Shown here: in pieces, positions 7,399-15,338 of the stretch | How the letters are laid out: each line of letters opens with the position of its first letter | Numbering within the stretch: position 1 is the first letter of the stretch | Source of the DNA: DASPKT01 sp035627915 | GTDB taxonomy: Bacteria; Pseudomonadota; Alphaproteobacteria; Azospirillales; Azospirillaceae | DNA: 26,075 nucleotides | Direction: 5' to 3' | Assembly: GCA_035627915.1 (NCBI GenBank) | Contig: DASPKT010000047.1 | Location: 1 to 26,075, forward strand | Program-made: the position numbers and the translations under genes | The notes under the pieces: model-generated | Databases searched by the model: none | What the model was told of the DNA's origin: nothing | Seen by the model: only the letters and a program-made list of their open reading frames with translations

Positions 7399-7428
7399 TT
7401 GACCCCCGCGGCCGGCGCCCGGTCTATT
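7399..7428 (+). promoter_or_regulatory. Candidate ubiD promoter
   Basis: TTGACC (7399-7404) is followed after 18 bp by TCTATT (7423-7428) within GGTCTATTCTGCGCC, 27 bp before the ubiD start. The -10 neighbourhood closely resembles that before ubiA (CTACTCTGCGC). Confidence 0.42.
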
Positions 7429-7455
7429 CTGCGCCGCCCGAACCGAGGAAATCCC

Positions 7456-8982
7456 ATGCCCTACGCCTCCCTTCGCGACTTCATCGACCGGCTGGAGAAG
7501 GCCGGGCGGCTGGTGCGGGTGACGACGCCCGTCTCCTCGGTGCTGGAGCTGACCGAGATCCAGACCCGTCTGCTGGCCGAGGGCGGGCCAGCCGTGCTGT
7601 TCGAGAACGTGACGAAGGCCGACGGCACCCGGTCGGAGATGCCGGTGCTGGTGAACCTGTTCGGCACGGTGGAACGGGTCGCCTGGGGCATGGACCGGGA
7701 ACCGGCGGAGCTGCGCCAAGTCGGCGAGACCTTGGCCTTCCTGAAGCAGCCGGAGCCGCCGCGCGGCCTGCGCGAGGCCTGGGAGATGCTGCCGCTGGCC
7801 AAGACCGTCCTGGCGATGCGCCCGGCCACCGTCGGCCGCGCCCCCTGCCAGGAGGTGGTGCTGACCGGCGACGACATCGACCTCGGCCGGCTGCCCGTCC
7901 AGACCTGCTGGCCGGGGGAGCCGGCGCCGCTCATCACCTGGCCGCTGGTGGTGACCAAGGGCCCGACCCAGGGGGAGAAGGACGCGCGGCGGGAGGACGA
8001 CTTCAACCTCGGCATCTACCGCATGCAGGTGCTGGGGCGCGACCGCACCATCATGCGCTGGCTGAAGCACCGCGGCGGCGCCCAGCACCACCAGCGCTGG
8101 AAGGGGGCGGGCAAGCGCGAGCCGCTGCCGGCCGCCTGCGTGCTGGGTGCCGACCCCGGCACCATCCTGGCCGCCGTCACGCCGGTGCCGGACACGCTGT
8201 CGGAATACCAGTTCGCCGGCCTGCTGCGCGGCAGGAAGGTGGAGCTGGTGGACTGCAGGACGGTCCCGCTGAAGGTGCCGGCGCAGGCCGAGATCGTGCT
8301 GGAGGGCTACGTGTCGCTGGACGAGTACGCCGACGAGGGGCCGTACGGCGACCACACCGGCTACTACAACTCGGTGGAGAAGTTCCCGGTCTTCCAGGTC
8401 ACCGCCATCACCATGCGGCGCGACCCGATCTACCTCTCCACCTTCACCGGCCGCCCGCCGGACGAGCCCTCGGTCCTGGGCGAGGCGCTGAACGAGGTGT
8501 TCATCCCCCTGCTCCAGCAGCAGTTCCCGGAGATCGTGGACTTCTGGCTGCCGCCGGAGGGCTGCTCCTACCGCATCGCCGTGGTCAGCATGCGCAAGGC
8601 CTATCCCGGCCACGCCAAGCGGGTGATGATGGGCGTGTGGTCGTTCCTGCGCCAGTTCATGTACACGAAGTGGGTCATCGTCGTGGACGAGGACATCGAC
8701 GCGCGGGACTGGAAGGACGTGATGTGGGCCGTCTCCACCCGCATGGACCCCGCCCGCGACATCACCGTCATCGAGGGCACGCCCATCGACTACCTGGACT
8801 TCGCCAGCCCGGAATCGGGCCTGGGCGGCAAGGTCGGTCTGGACGCCACCAACAAGCTGCCGCCGGAAACCCACCGCGAGTGGGGCGAGAAGCTGCGCAT
8901 GGACCAGGGGGTGGTCGACGAGGTCACCCGCAAATGGTCCAGCTACGGCCTGCCCGGCAGCGGCCGGCCCATCTGGAAGTAG
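7456..8982 (+). CDS. ubiD: 3-polyprenyl-4-hydroxybenzoate decarboxylase
   Basis: A 508-residue decarboxylase that removes the carboxyl group of the prenylated 4-hydroxybenzoate after UbiA has acted. UbiD-family enzymes use prenylated FMN made by UbiX, whose gene is not in this window. Signature blocks are NLGIYRMQVLGRDR with IMRWLKHRGGAQ (residues 184-210) and EGPYGDHTGYY (294-304), and a long acidic segment around EALNEVFIP follows. Length is close to that of E. coli UbiD. The start at 7456 is preceded by GAGGAA with a 5-nt spacer. An upstream ATG at 7384 would lie before the promoter and was rejected. The gene is alone on its transcript or shares it with the DUF3616 gene 104 bp downstream. 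Confidence 0.95.
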   Translation: MPYASLRDFIDRLEKAGRLVRVTTPVSSVLELTEIQTRLLAEGGPAVLFENVTKADGTRSEMPVLVNLFGTVERVAWGMDREPAELRQVGETLAFLKQPEPPRGLREAWEMLPLAKTVLAMRPATVGRAPCQEVVLTGDDIDLGRLPVQTCWPGEPAPLITWPLVVTKGPTQGEKDARREDDFNLGIYRMQVLGRDRTIMRWLKHRGGAQHHQRWKGAGKREPLPAACVLGADPGTILAAVTPVPDTLSEYQFAGLLRGRKVELVDCRTVPLKVPAQAEIVLEGYVSLDEYADEGPYGDHTGYYNSVEKFPVFQVTAITMRRDPIYLSTFTGRPPDEPSVLGEALNEVFIPLLQQQFPEIVDFWLPPEGCSYRIAVVSMRKAYPGHAKRVMMGVWSFLRQFMYTKWVIVVDEDIDARDWKDVMWAVSTRMDPARDITVIEGTPIDYLDFASPESGLGGKVGLDATNKLPPETHREWGEKLRMDQGVVDEVTRKWSSYGLPGSGRPIWK

Positions 8983-9086
8983 CATCCGCCCGCCGCAAGG
9001 ACCGATTGACCCCAGGGAGTGGCCGAAGCACCCTTCCTGCACGCGGCCCGCGATAGGCGGCCGCGAACGGATCACCGAGGACAGCC

Positions 9087-10193
9087 ATGCCCAGCCCCGC
9101 CACGCCCGCCGGAACCGTCGCGCTGCACCTGACCGCGGCCAGCGGCAAGGCGGGGACGGAGAAGCCGATCGCGGACAACGCGTCCGCCGTGGTGCAGACC
9201 GGCGACTGCCTGTGGATGGCGGCGGACGAGACGACCTGCGTGGAGCGGCTGGTCAGCCGCGACGGCCGCGCCTCCTTCGGGGAGCACCGGGCCTTCGACC
9301 TGTCGCGCTTCTTCGACCTGCCGGGCGGGCCGGAGCAGGAGATCGACATCGAGGGGCTGCACGCCGACGGCGGCTATCTCTGGATCACCGGCTCGCACTC
9401 CTACGCCCGGCGGAAGCCGCGCATGCTGGAGGAGGACGAGGCGGCGGCGCTGGAGCGGCTGACCGAGGTCAAGCACGAGCCCAACCGCTATCTCGTGGCC
9501 CGCGTGCCCCTGGTCACGGGCAGGGACGGGCTGCCCGAGCTGAGGGCGGAGGCCGAGGTCGGCGGGCGCCATCTCTCCGCCTCCTGCCTGCGCATGGGCG
9601 AGCGGCACAACAGCCTGATCCGGGCGCTGAAGGGCGACGAGCACCTGGAGCGCTTCCTGGAGGTGCCGGCCAAGGAGAACGGCTTCGACATCGAGGGCAT
9701 CGCCGCCCACGGCGACCGCGTCTTCCTCGGCATGCGCGGGCTGGTGCTGCGCGGCTGGGCCGTGGTGCTGGAACTGGCGGTGGAGGAGAAGAAGCCCGGC
9801 CGGCTGCGCCTGACCGAGCTGGACGACGAGGAGCGGCGCTACCGCAAGCACTTCCTGGACCTGGACGGGCTGGGGGTGCGCGACCTGAAGATCGTCGGCA
9901 ACGACCTGCTGATCCTGGCCGGCCCCACCATGGACCTGGACGGGCCGGTGCAGCTCTGGCGCTGGCCGGACGCGCTGTCCTGCGCGGCGGAGCGGGTGGT
10001 CCCGCGCAAGCGGCTGGAGATGGTCATGGACCTGCCCTTCGGCCAGGGCTTCGACCATGCCGAGGGCATCTGCCTGTTCGAGGGGGCGGACGGCGGACGG
10101 CTCCGCCTGCTGGTCGCCTACGACAACCCGGGCGCGGGCCGCAAGCTCCCGGGCGGGCACGGCGTCAACCTGGACCTGTTCGACCTGCCCTGA
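9087..10193 (+). CDS. DUF3616 family protein
   Basis: A 368-residue protein without signal peptide or membrane segment. The recurring strand-like blocks (EIDIEGLHADGGYLWITGSHS near residue 85; FDIEGIAAHGDRVFLGMRG near 200; FDHAEGICLFEG near 315) match the pattern of DUF3616 proteins, which look like repeated beta-propeller blades. No enzymatic residues can be assigned and the function of the family is not known to me. A ribosome binding site GAGGA precedes the start by 6 nt. It follows ubiD by 104 bp and converges on the protease gene with a 16-bp gap. Confidence 0.8.
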   Translation: MPSPATPAGTVALHLTAASGKAGTEKPIADNASAVVQTGDCLWMAADETTCVERLVSRDGRASFGEHRAFDLSRFFDLPGGPEQEIDIEGLHADGGYLWITGSHSYARRKPRMLEEDEAAALERLTEVKHEPNRYLVARVPLVTGRDGLPELRAEAEVGGRHLSASCLRMGERHNSLIRALKGDEHLERFLEVPAKENGFDIEGIAAHGDRVFLGMRGLVLRGWAVVLELAVEEKKPGRLRLTELDDEERRYRKHFLDLDGLGVRDLKIVGNDLLILAGPTMDLDGPVQLWRWPDALSCAAERVVPRKRLEMVMDLPFGQGFDHAEGICLFEGADGGRLRLLVAYDNPGAGRKLPGGHGVNLDLFDLP

Positions 10194-10209
10194 CGCACCC
10201 GGCCGGTCC

Positions 10210-11091
10210 TCAGGACCCCAGCAGCACGCGCTTGCCCGGATAGTCCAGGATGAAGCGGCGGGCGCCCAGCAGGTCCATGCCCATGACCATGGCGGGCTGG
10301 TCGACCATGCCCAGCTCCGCGAAGACGGGCAGGTCGGCGATGTGCAGGGTGACGTTCTGCCACTGCGCGGTGCCCAGCGTCAGGGTGAGGAAGCTGTAGG
10401 CGACGGCCGACGCCCGCGCCTCCAGCCGCTTGTCGCCGGCGGTCCGGACCGCGTCGGGCTGGCGCAGGGTGGGGGCGAGGCCCAGCGCCTGGGCGGCCTT
10501 CCAGTTGATCGTCGTGCGCCGGGTTCCGGTGTCGATGACGGCCGTCATCGGCGTGGTGCCGACCCGCGGCTGCACCAGCGCGTGGCGCGAGGGCGCCACG
10601 ATCATCGACACCTCGCCCCAGCCGGTGCGGCCGGCCGGGGCCTTGCCCGGCACGTGCAGGGCCAGCCGCCCGCCGGGCACGTCCACCTCCACCACGAAGC
10701 GCGACAGCACGTCGGCGCCGAGCACGCCGCGCACGCCCGGCTCGTTGCGGATGGGGGTCTCGATCAGCGCGGCGCGCACGGGCCCCAGCGCCTGCCCGCC
10801 GATGCCGAGGCCGGCCATGTCGAAGGCGGGCTCGCCCGGCGCGGCGTCGACGGCCGGCTGCAGCCCGCGCTCGCCCACCAGCGAGGGCATGACGCCGCTG
10901 CGCGAGCGGCCGGTGCTGGCGATGAACTGGTAGCTGGCGCCGTCCACGGTCACCGGCACGGCCAGCAGCCCGCTCTCGGTCACGACCAGCGACTGCCCCA
11001 GCGCGTCGCCGGCCGCCGCCACCCCCAGGGCGAACGCAGCCGAGAGCAGCAGCGCTGCTGCCCGAAACACGACGGCAGGACGAATCGGCAC
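10210..11091 (-). CDS. Exported retropepsin-like aspartyl protease, two lobes, first lobe lacking the catalytic Asp
   Basis: A 293-residue protein starting with GTG at 11091 (GAGGAT upstream). Residues 1-33 look like a signal peptide (PAVVFRAAALLLSAAFALGV). Two similar lobes follow. The second has a normal active-site turn TAVIDTGT (residues 183-190, D187) and a closing motif MGMDLL (270-275). The first has YQFIASTGRS (54-63), where Ser59 stands in the place expected for Asp, and GVLGADVL (122-129) as closing motif. Bacterial periplasmic proteases of this type normally carry one or two DTG sites. Whether the protein is active as a half-site enzyme, as a dimer, or only binds peptides is not known. 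It is divergent from the pmbA-like gene. Confidence 0.78.
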   Translation of the reverse strand: MPIRPAVVFRAAALLLSAAFALGVAAAGDALGQSLVVTESGLLAVPVTVDGASYQFIASTGRSRSGVMPSLVGERGLQPAVDAAPGEPAFDMAGLGIGGQALGPVRAALIETPIRNEPGVRGVLGADVLSRFVVEVDVPGGRLALHVPGKAPAGRTGWGEVSMIVAPSRHALVQPRVGTTPMTAVIDTGTRRTTINWKAAQALGLAPTLRQPDAVRTAGDKRLEARASAVAYSFLTLTLGTAQWQNVTLHIADLPVFAELGMVDQPAMVMGMDLLGARRFILDYPGKRVLLGS

Positions 11092-11133
11092 GGGTACCCA
11101 TCCTCAGGCCCGGCAACGGCCGGCACCGGGCGA

Positions 11134-11162
11134 ACCATAGCTTTCCCTCGTTGGGTTGTCTT
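11134..11162 (-). promoter_or_regulatory. Candidate promoter of the aspartyl protease gene
   Basis: On the minus strand, AAGACA (11162-11157) and TATGGT (11139-11134) are exactly 17 bp apart and end 42 bp before the GTG start. Each matches four of six consensus positions. Confidence 0.42.
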
Positions 11163-11265
11163 CGGAAAAGGCCGGCCCTACCCCTCCGGAACGGCGCGTC
11201 CGAGGGGGTTCCGCCCCGGCGGCGGCTCTGCTAGACCAGACGTCCCGCGACCTGGGAGCGCCCCG

Positions 11266-12618
11266 ATGACCGCGCAGACACCCGACCCCGCCGCCGCCGA
11301 GCTCCTGTCCGGCCTGATCGCCCGGGCCCGCGCCGCCGGCGCCGACGCCGCCGACGCCCTGCTGGTGGACAGCGCCTCGCTGTCGCTGTCCCAGCGCCTG
11401 GGCAAGCCGGAGGAGCTGCAGCGCTCGGAATCCGGCGACATCGGCCTGCGGGTCTTCGTCGGCCGCCGCCAGGCCGTGGTGTCCTCCACCGACCGCTCGC
11501 CCGCCATGCTGGCGGAGCTGGCGGAGCGCGCCGTCGCCATGGCGCGGCTGGTGCCCGAGGACGAACATGCCGGCCTGGCCGACCCTGACGAGATCGCGCG
11601 CGACTGGCCCGACCTCGACCTCTGCGACGCCGAGGAACCGACGGCCGAAGCGCTGATCGCCCAGGCGGCGGCGGCCGAGGAGGCGGCGCTGGCGGTGGCG
11701 GGCGTCACCAATTCCGACGGCGCCGACGCCGGCTGGAGCCGCTCCGTCGTGCTGCTGGCCGCCAGCAACGGCTTTGCCGGCGGCTACGCGGTCAGCCGCC
11801 GGTCCCTCTCGGTCTCCGTTCTGGCCGGCAGCGGCACGGGCATGGAGCGCGACTACGACTACCACTCCACCGTCTACGCCGCCGACCTGGAGGACCCCGC
11901 CCTGATCGGCCGGCGCGCGGGCGAACGGGCGGTCGCCAAGCTGAACCCGCGCAAGGTCGCCAGCCGGCAGGTGCCGGTCGTGTTCGACCCGCGCGTCGCC
12001 TCGGGCATGCTGGGCCACCTCTCCGGCGCCATCAACGGCGCCGCCATCGCGCGCGGCACCAGCTTCCTGAAGGACCGCATGGGCGAGGCGGTGTTCGCGC
12101 CCGGGATCGAGGTGGTGGACGATCCCCACGTGCGCCGCGGCCTGCGCTCCAAGCCCTTCGACGGCGAGGGGGTGCCGGGCCGCCGCCGGTCCATCATCGA
12201 GGACGGGCGGCTGACCACCTGGTTCCTCGACCAGCGCTCCGCCCGCCAGTTGGGGCTGCGGAGCACCGGCCACGCCTCGCGCGGGACCGGCGGCCCGCCG
12301 GGCCCCGCCCCGACCAACCTCTACCTGGCGGCCGGAACCCTGTCGCCGGAGGAGCTGATGGCCGACATCGGGGAGGGGCTGTACGTGACATCCCTGATGG
12401 GCCAGGGCGTCAACGGGGTGACCGGCGACTACAGCCGGGGTGCCGGCGGCTTCTGGATCGAGAAGGGGAAGATCACCTTCCCCGTGGCCGAGGTGACCAT
12501 CGCCGGCAACCTCAAGGACATGTTCCGCAACCTGACCCCGGCCAGCGACCTGGAGTTCCGGCACGGCGTGGACAGCCCGACCGTGCGGATCGAGGGGATG
12601 ACGGTCGCCGGGACCTGA
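11266..12618 (+). CDS. pmbA: TldE/PmbA family protein
   Basis: A 450-residue protein, the same length as E. coli PmbA (TldE). It has the family C-terminus (GVNGVTGDYSRGAGGFWIEK and FPVAEVTIAGNLKDMFRNL). The HExxxH zinc motif that marks the catalytic TldD subunit is absent, as expected for the TldE partner. TldD and TldE together form a peptidase that degrades unfolded peptides and matures some peptide antibiotics. No tldD gene is in the window. The start at 11266 was chosen because it fits the family N-terminus; the open frame runs much further upstream across the protease gene by chance. It converges on the next gene with only 3 bp between. Confidence 0.92.
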   Translation: MTAQTPDPAAAELLSGLIARARAAGADAADALLVDSASLSLSQRLGKPEELQRSESGDIGLRVFVGRRQAVVSSTDRSPAMLAELAERAVAMARLVPEDEHAGLADPDEIARDWPDLDLCDAEEPTAEALIAQAAAAEEAALAVAGVTNSDGADAGWSRSVVLLAASNGFAGGYAVSRRSLSVSVLAGSGTGMERDYDYHSTVYAADLEDPALIGRRAGERAVAKLNPRKVASRQVPVVFDPRVASGMLGHLSGAINGAAIARGTSFLKDRMGEAVFAPGIEVVDDPHVRRGLRSKPFDGEGVPGRRRSIIEDGRLTTWFLDQRSARQLGLRSTGHASRGTGGPPGPAPTNLYLAAGTLSPEELMADIGEGLYVTSLMGQGVNGVTGDYSRGAGGFWIEKGKITFPVAEVTIAGNLKDMFRNLTPASDLEFRHGVDSPTVRIEGMTVAGT

Positions 12619-12621
12619 GGC

Positions 12622-13107
12622 TCACTCGGCCGGAATCACGCTGGCGGAGCGATCCGCCTCCGGTTCCACCCAGATGAAGCGGGCGTCGGGGGCGGCGGTG
12701 CGGCGCGGCGAGACCGGGCGCTTGACGCTGCAGTCCGACTTCTCGGAGAAGGCGGCGCCCAGCGTGCCGCCCGCGGCGGCGCCGATGAAGGCGGCCCCGG
12801 CCGCCTCCCACCCGCTGGCGTCGGCCGCCATGGCGCCGGCGGCACCCAGCAGCGCCCCCGCCGCCATGCCGCGGCCCACGCCGGGCTGGTCCCAGGCGAG
12901 GCAGCCCTTCCCCTCCCCGATCGGCAGGTCGTAGCGCCGCCAGTCCTCCAGCCGGCCGCCCTCCACCTGGGCGACGCCGGTGACGGCCTCGCCGTAGGTC
13001 GGCAGGCGGGCGCCGACCCGGGCTCCCGACGGCGGCTCGCTGTCCGCGGCGGCCGGGCCGGCCGCGCACAGGGTCAGGCAGAAGAGGGCAGCGCTCAGCC
13101 GTCGCAT
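12622..13107 (-). CDS. Exported glycine-zipper protein of unknown function
   Basis: A 161-residue protein with an N-terminal signal peptide (MRRLSAALFCLTLCAAGPAAA, processing near residue 21). The start at 13107 was preferred over an in-frame ATG at 13173, because it puts the signal peptide at the N-terminus, has GGGAG upstream and avoids overlap with the preceding gene. Residues about 77-119 are a Gly/Ala-rich zipper (GRGMAAGALLGAA ... GAAFIGAAAGGTLGAAF), a type of segment that inserts in membranes or packs helices. Four Cys are present, two of them (C69, C126) in the presumed mature exported part. No named family is recognised. It is the last gene of three co-directional exported proteins, suggesting a shared envelope role. 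Confidence 0.75.
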   Translation of the reverse strand: MRRLSAALFCLTLCAAGPAAADSEPPSGARVGARLPTYGEAVTGVAQVEGGRLEDWRRYDLPIGEGKGCLAWDQPGVGRGMAAGALLGAAGAMAADASGWEAAGAAFIGAAAGGTLGAAFSEKSDCSVKRPVSPRRTAAPDARFIWVEPEADRSASVIPAE

Positions 13108-13169
13108 GGGGATACTCCCGGTCTGGTCCTGTGCAGGATGATGGGAAGCGGCCCGGCTTCGCGCAAGGC

Positions 13170-13826
13170 TCAACCCACGATCTTCCAGGCGCCGTCCGGC
13201 TGGCGGCAGGCGGTGCCGGCGACCTGCTCGGTCCGGCCGCCGACGACGGCGCGGCTGGTGTATTCGCGGCAGAAGCTGCCCGGCGACTGCTCGAAGGTGC
13301 GGGTCGGCACGACCGTGTAGCGGGCGCCGTTGTCGGGGTTGTTCCAGATCACCTGCTGGCCGGTGGGCGCCCGCTCCAGCGTCTGCACGAAGCAGCCCTG
13401 GTCGGCCCCGTCCATGCCACGGAAGATCGCGTTGCCCAGCGCCGCACCCAGCAGCACGCCGCCGATGGTGGCCGCCATCTTGCCGCTGCCCGAGCCGATC
13501 TGCGAGCCGCCGATGCCGCCGGCGATGGCGCCCAGCAGCGTGCCAAGGTTGGCGCCGACCAGGCCGCGGTCGCAGCCGCCCGACTCCAGCCCCAGCGGCA
13601 GCCCGAAGAAGCTGGCGTAGCCGGGGAAGCGCTCGCGGTCGTAGACGTAGACGGTGCGCGGGCCGTCGTCGCGGTCCTTGTGCTTGTGCTTGTGCTTCTC
13701 CTCCTTGTCGCGGCGGCCGTGGGCGGGCGCCCAGGGCGGCGGGTCGGCGAAGGCGGGGGCGGCGTCGACGGCGACCAGCCCGGCCACGAGGGCCAGGGCG
13801 GCGGCGCGGAGCATCAGCGGCTTCAT
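13170..13826 (-). CDS. Exported glycine-zipper surface-antigen-like protein (paralogue 1)
   Basis: A 218-residue protein. Signal peptide residues 1-27 (ending AFA), then a charged linker with KHKHKHK (44-50), a glycine zipper of about 50 residues (88-135, GANLGTLLGAIAGG ...) and a C-terminal domain with WNNPDNGARYTVVP, CREYTSRAVVGG and GTACRQPDGAWKIV. The zipper plus this C-terminal domain resembles the Rickettsia 17-kDa surface antigen group of envelope proteins; an N-terminal lipobox Cys is not present. It is a tandem paralogue of the gene ending at 13939, with nearly the same C-terminus. Location in the outer membrane or periplasm is inferred. Confidence 0.82.
   Translation of the reverse strand: MKPLMLRAAALALVAGLVAVDAAPAFADPPPWAPAHGRRDKEEKHKHKHKDRDDGPRTVYVYDRERFPGYASFFGLPLGLESGGCDRGLVGANLGTLLGAIAGGIGGSQIGSGSGKMAATIGGVLLGAALGNAIFRGMDGADQGCFVQTLERAPTGQQVIWNNPDNGARYTVVPTRTFEQSPGSFCREYTSRAVVGGRTEQVAGTACRQPDGAWKIVG
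13677..13697. repeat. Short tandem hexamer repeat inside a coding region
   Basis: CTTGTG is repeated three times plus a partial copy (CTT). On the minus strand it encodes the Lys-His alternation (KHKHKHK) in the linker of the surface-antigen-like protein. Its length is a multiple of three, so changes in copy number would lengthen or shorten the linker without shifting the frame. Confidence 0.8.
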
Positions 13827-13862
13827 CGGACTGTGACCTCGTTCACTCCGGGAAAGGGAACC

Positions 13863-13881
13863 GGCGCCAGGGTACGGCGCC
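13863..13881. repeat. Small inverted repeat between the two surface-antigen paralogues
   Basis: GGCGCC at 13863-13868 and again at 13876-13881 can pair across 7 nt. It lies in the 112-bp gap between the two paralogous genes and could weaken read-through; no T-run follows, so a terminator is not established. Confidence 0.35.
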
Positions 13882-13938
13882 TGCCCCTCCCGATGGAGCG
13901 ATTTCTTTGGAGGTAGCCCCCGGCGGAGGACCGATCCC

Positions 13939-14568
13939 TCAGCGCACGATCTTCCAGGTGCCGTCCGGCTGGCGGCAGGCGGTGCCGTAGGTTTCCTGCG
14001 GGCGGCCGCCGATGATGGCGCTGCTGCTGTACTCGCGGCAGAACTGGCCCGGCGCCTGCTCGTAGGTCGCCATCGGCGTCATCGTGTACTGGATGCCGTT
14101 GTTGGGGTTGTTCCAGATCACCGGCTGGCGGTCGGGCATGGTCTCCAGCGTGTTGGCGACGTAGCCGTGGTCGTCCCGGTCCATGCTGTTGAACAGGATG
14201 CCGCCCAGCGCCATGCCGACCACCAGACCGCCGATCGCGTAGGCGACGTCGTTGTCGGAGCGGTCGCGGTCGCGGTGCCGGTACCCGTACCAGGGCCGGT
14301 CGCGGTAATGGTGGTGGTGGTGCTTGTCGATGATGACGACCCGGCGGTCGCGGTGGCCGTCCCAGTGGTGGTGGCGGTCGCGGTCCCAGCGGTGGTGGTG
14401 ACGGTGGCGATGGCGGCGGTCGTCGTCGTCCCGGTCGCGCCAGTGGCCGTGGTGGTGGCCGCGGCCGCGGTGGTCGTCGCGGTCGGCGTAGGCCGGGCCC
14501 GCGGCGGTGACCGCCATGGCGGCGGCGATGGCGAAGGCGGCGGCGCGGGACTTCAGGGACGTGGACAT
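13939..14568 (-). CDS. Exported His/Asp/Arg-rich surface-antigen-like protein (paralogue 2)
   Basis: A 209-residue protein with signal peptide (residues 1-28, ending AYA) followed by a very polar segment, residues 29-103, with 20 His plus many Asp and Arg (runs such as KHHHHHYRD). A short glycine zipper (IGGLVVGMALGGILF, 112-126) leads to the C-terminal domain with WNNPNNGIQYTMTP, CREYSSSAIIGG and GTACRQPDGTWKIV, almost the same as in the downstream paralogue. The His/Asp-rich part suggests binding of divalent metals such as Zn, Ni or Cu in the envelope, or interaction with acidic surfaces; neither is proven. First of three exported proteins read in the same direction. Confidence 0.82.
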   Translation of the reverse strand: MSTSLKSRAAAFAIAAAMAVTAAGPAYADRDDHRGRGHHHGHWRDRDDDDRRHRHRHHHRWDRDRHHHWDGHRDRRVVIIDKHHHHHYRDRPWYGYRHRDRDRSDNDVAYAIGGLVVGMALGGILFNSMDRDDHGYVANTLETMPDRQPVIWNNPNNGIQYTMTPMATYEQAPGQFCREYSSSAIIGGRPQETYGTACRQPDGTWKIVR

Positions 14569-14700
14569 TTTCCCGGTTCCTGGGGATGGGGTTCGTCTTC
14601 AGGAACAAGGCTGGGCCCCGATCCAGGCAAGATTTGGGCAGCCGGAGGGCGATTTCGGGTGATGCCCCGACGCACCGTCCGCACCCTCCTCCCCGACCGC

Positions 14701-15324
14701 TCAGTAGAGGGTGCGGGCGACCCGTCCGGGCAGGTCGGCGTCGTAGGCGGCCCCGCCCTCCGCACCCCGGCTCGCCTCCGCCAGCATGGTGCCGGCGGTC
14801 GGCAGGGCGGAGCGGTCCGGCCAGCGCGCCGGGTCCCACAGCCCGCCGCGCAGCGTGGCGCGCGCGCACTGGAAGAACACCCGCTCCACCGCCACCACCA
14901 GGACCGAGCGCGGGGCCTTCCCCTCCACCGCGAAGCCGTCGCAGAAGCCGGGATCGGCGCAGATGGCGGCGCGGCCGTTGACCCGCAGCGTCTCCCCCAT
15001 GCCGGGCAGCAGGAACAGCAGGGCCACGCGGGGGTCGTGCAGGATGTTGCGCAGGCTGTCGATGCGGTTGTTGCCGCGCTGGTCGGGCAGCAGCAGCGTC
15101 CGCTCGTCCGCCACCCGGACGAAGCCGGGCGCGTCGCCACGCGGCGAGCAGTCGAGCCCGTCCGGCCCCGCGGTCGCCAGCAGCAGGAAGGGCGACGCTT
15201 CCACCAGCGCCCGGTAGGCGGGGGTCAGCCGGTCGGTCTCCTTCAGCACCGACGCGGCGGCCGGCGCGCCGTAGAGCCGCTCCAGCTCGGCCGGGTCGGT
15301 CACCAGGGGCAGTCCCTCCACCAT
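14701..15324 (-). CDS. PPOX-class FMN-binding flavoprotein (MSMEG_1061/DR2398 type)
   Basis: A 207-residue protein of the pyridoxamine 5'-phosphate oxidase fold. The run SPRGDAPGFVRV (residues 60-71), TLLLPDQRGNNRIDSLRNIL (76-95) and FLLPGMGETLRVNGRA (104-119) is the signature of the subgroup around MSMEG_1061 and DR2398; these residues form the FMN site. Members reduce or oxidise small molecules, substrates mostly unknown. The start at 15324 was taken because the domain begins there; the frame is open far upstream only through the shadow of priA. It lies 14 nt downstream of priA on the same strand, so it is probably co-transcribed. Confidence 0.85.
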   Translation of the reverse strand: MVEGLPLVTDPAELERLYGAPAAASVLKETDRLTPAYRALVEASPFLLLATAGPDGLDCSPRGDAPGFVRVADERTLLLPDQRGNNRIDSLRNILHDPRVALLFLLPGMGETLRVNGRAAICADPGFCDGFAVEGKAPRSVLVVAVERVFFQCARATLRGGLWDPARWPDRSALPTAGTMLAEASRGAEGGAAYDADLPGRVARTLY

Positions 15325-15338
15325 CGCGCCGCCCTCCC

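Noticed and set aside
7342..9075. A 577-codon open frame opposite ubiD
   Set aside because: It is the antisense shadow of ubiD; composition is unlike a real protein and no domain is visible.
11104..12564. A 486-codon open frame opposite the pmbA-like gene
   Set aside because: The translation is low-complexity (His, Gln, Gly, Val rich) with no motif, while the plus strand encodes a full-length family member.
14569..14700. Possible small gene in the 132-bp gap between the PPOX and His-rich protein genes
   Set aside because: No open frame with ribosome binding site and plausible composition was seen, and no clear terminator either.
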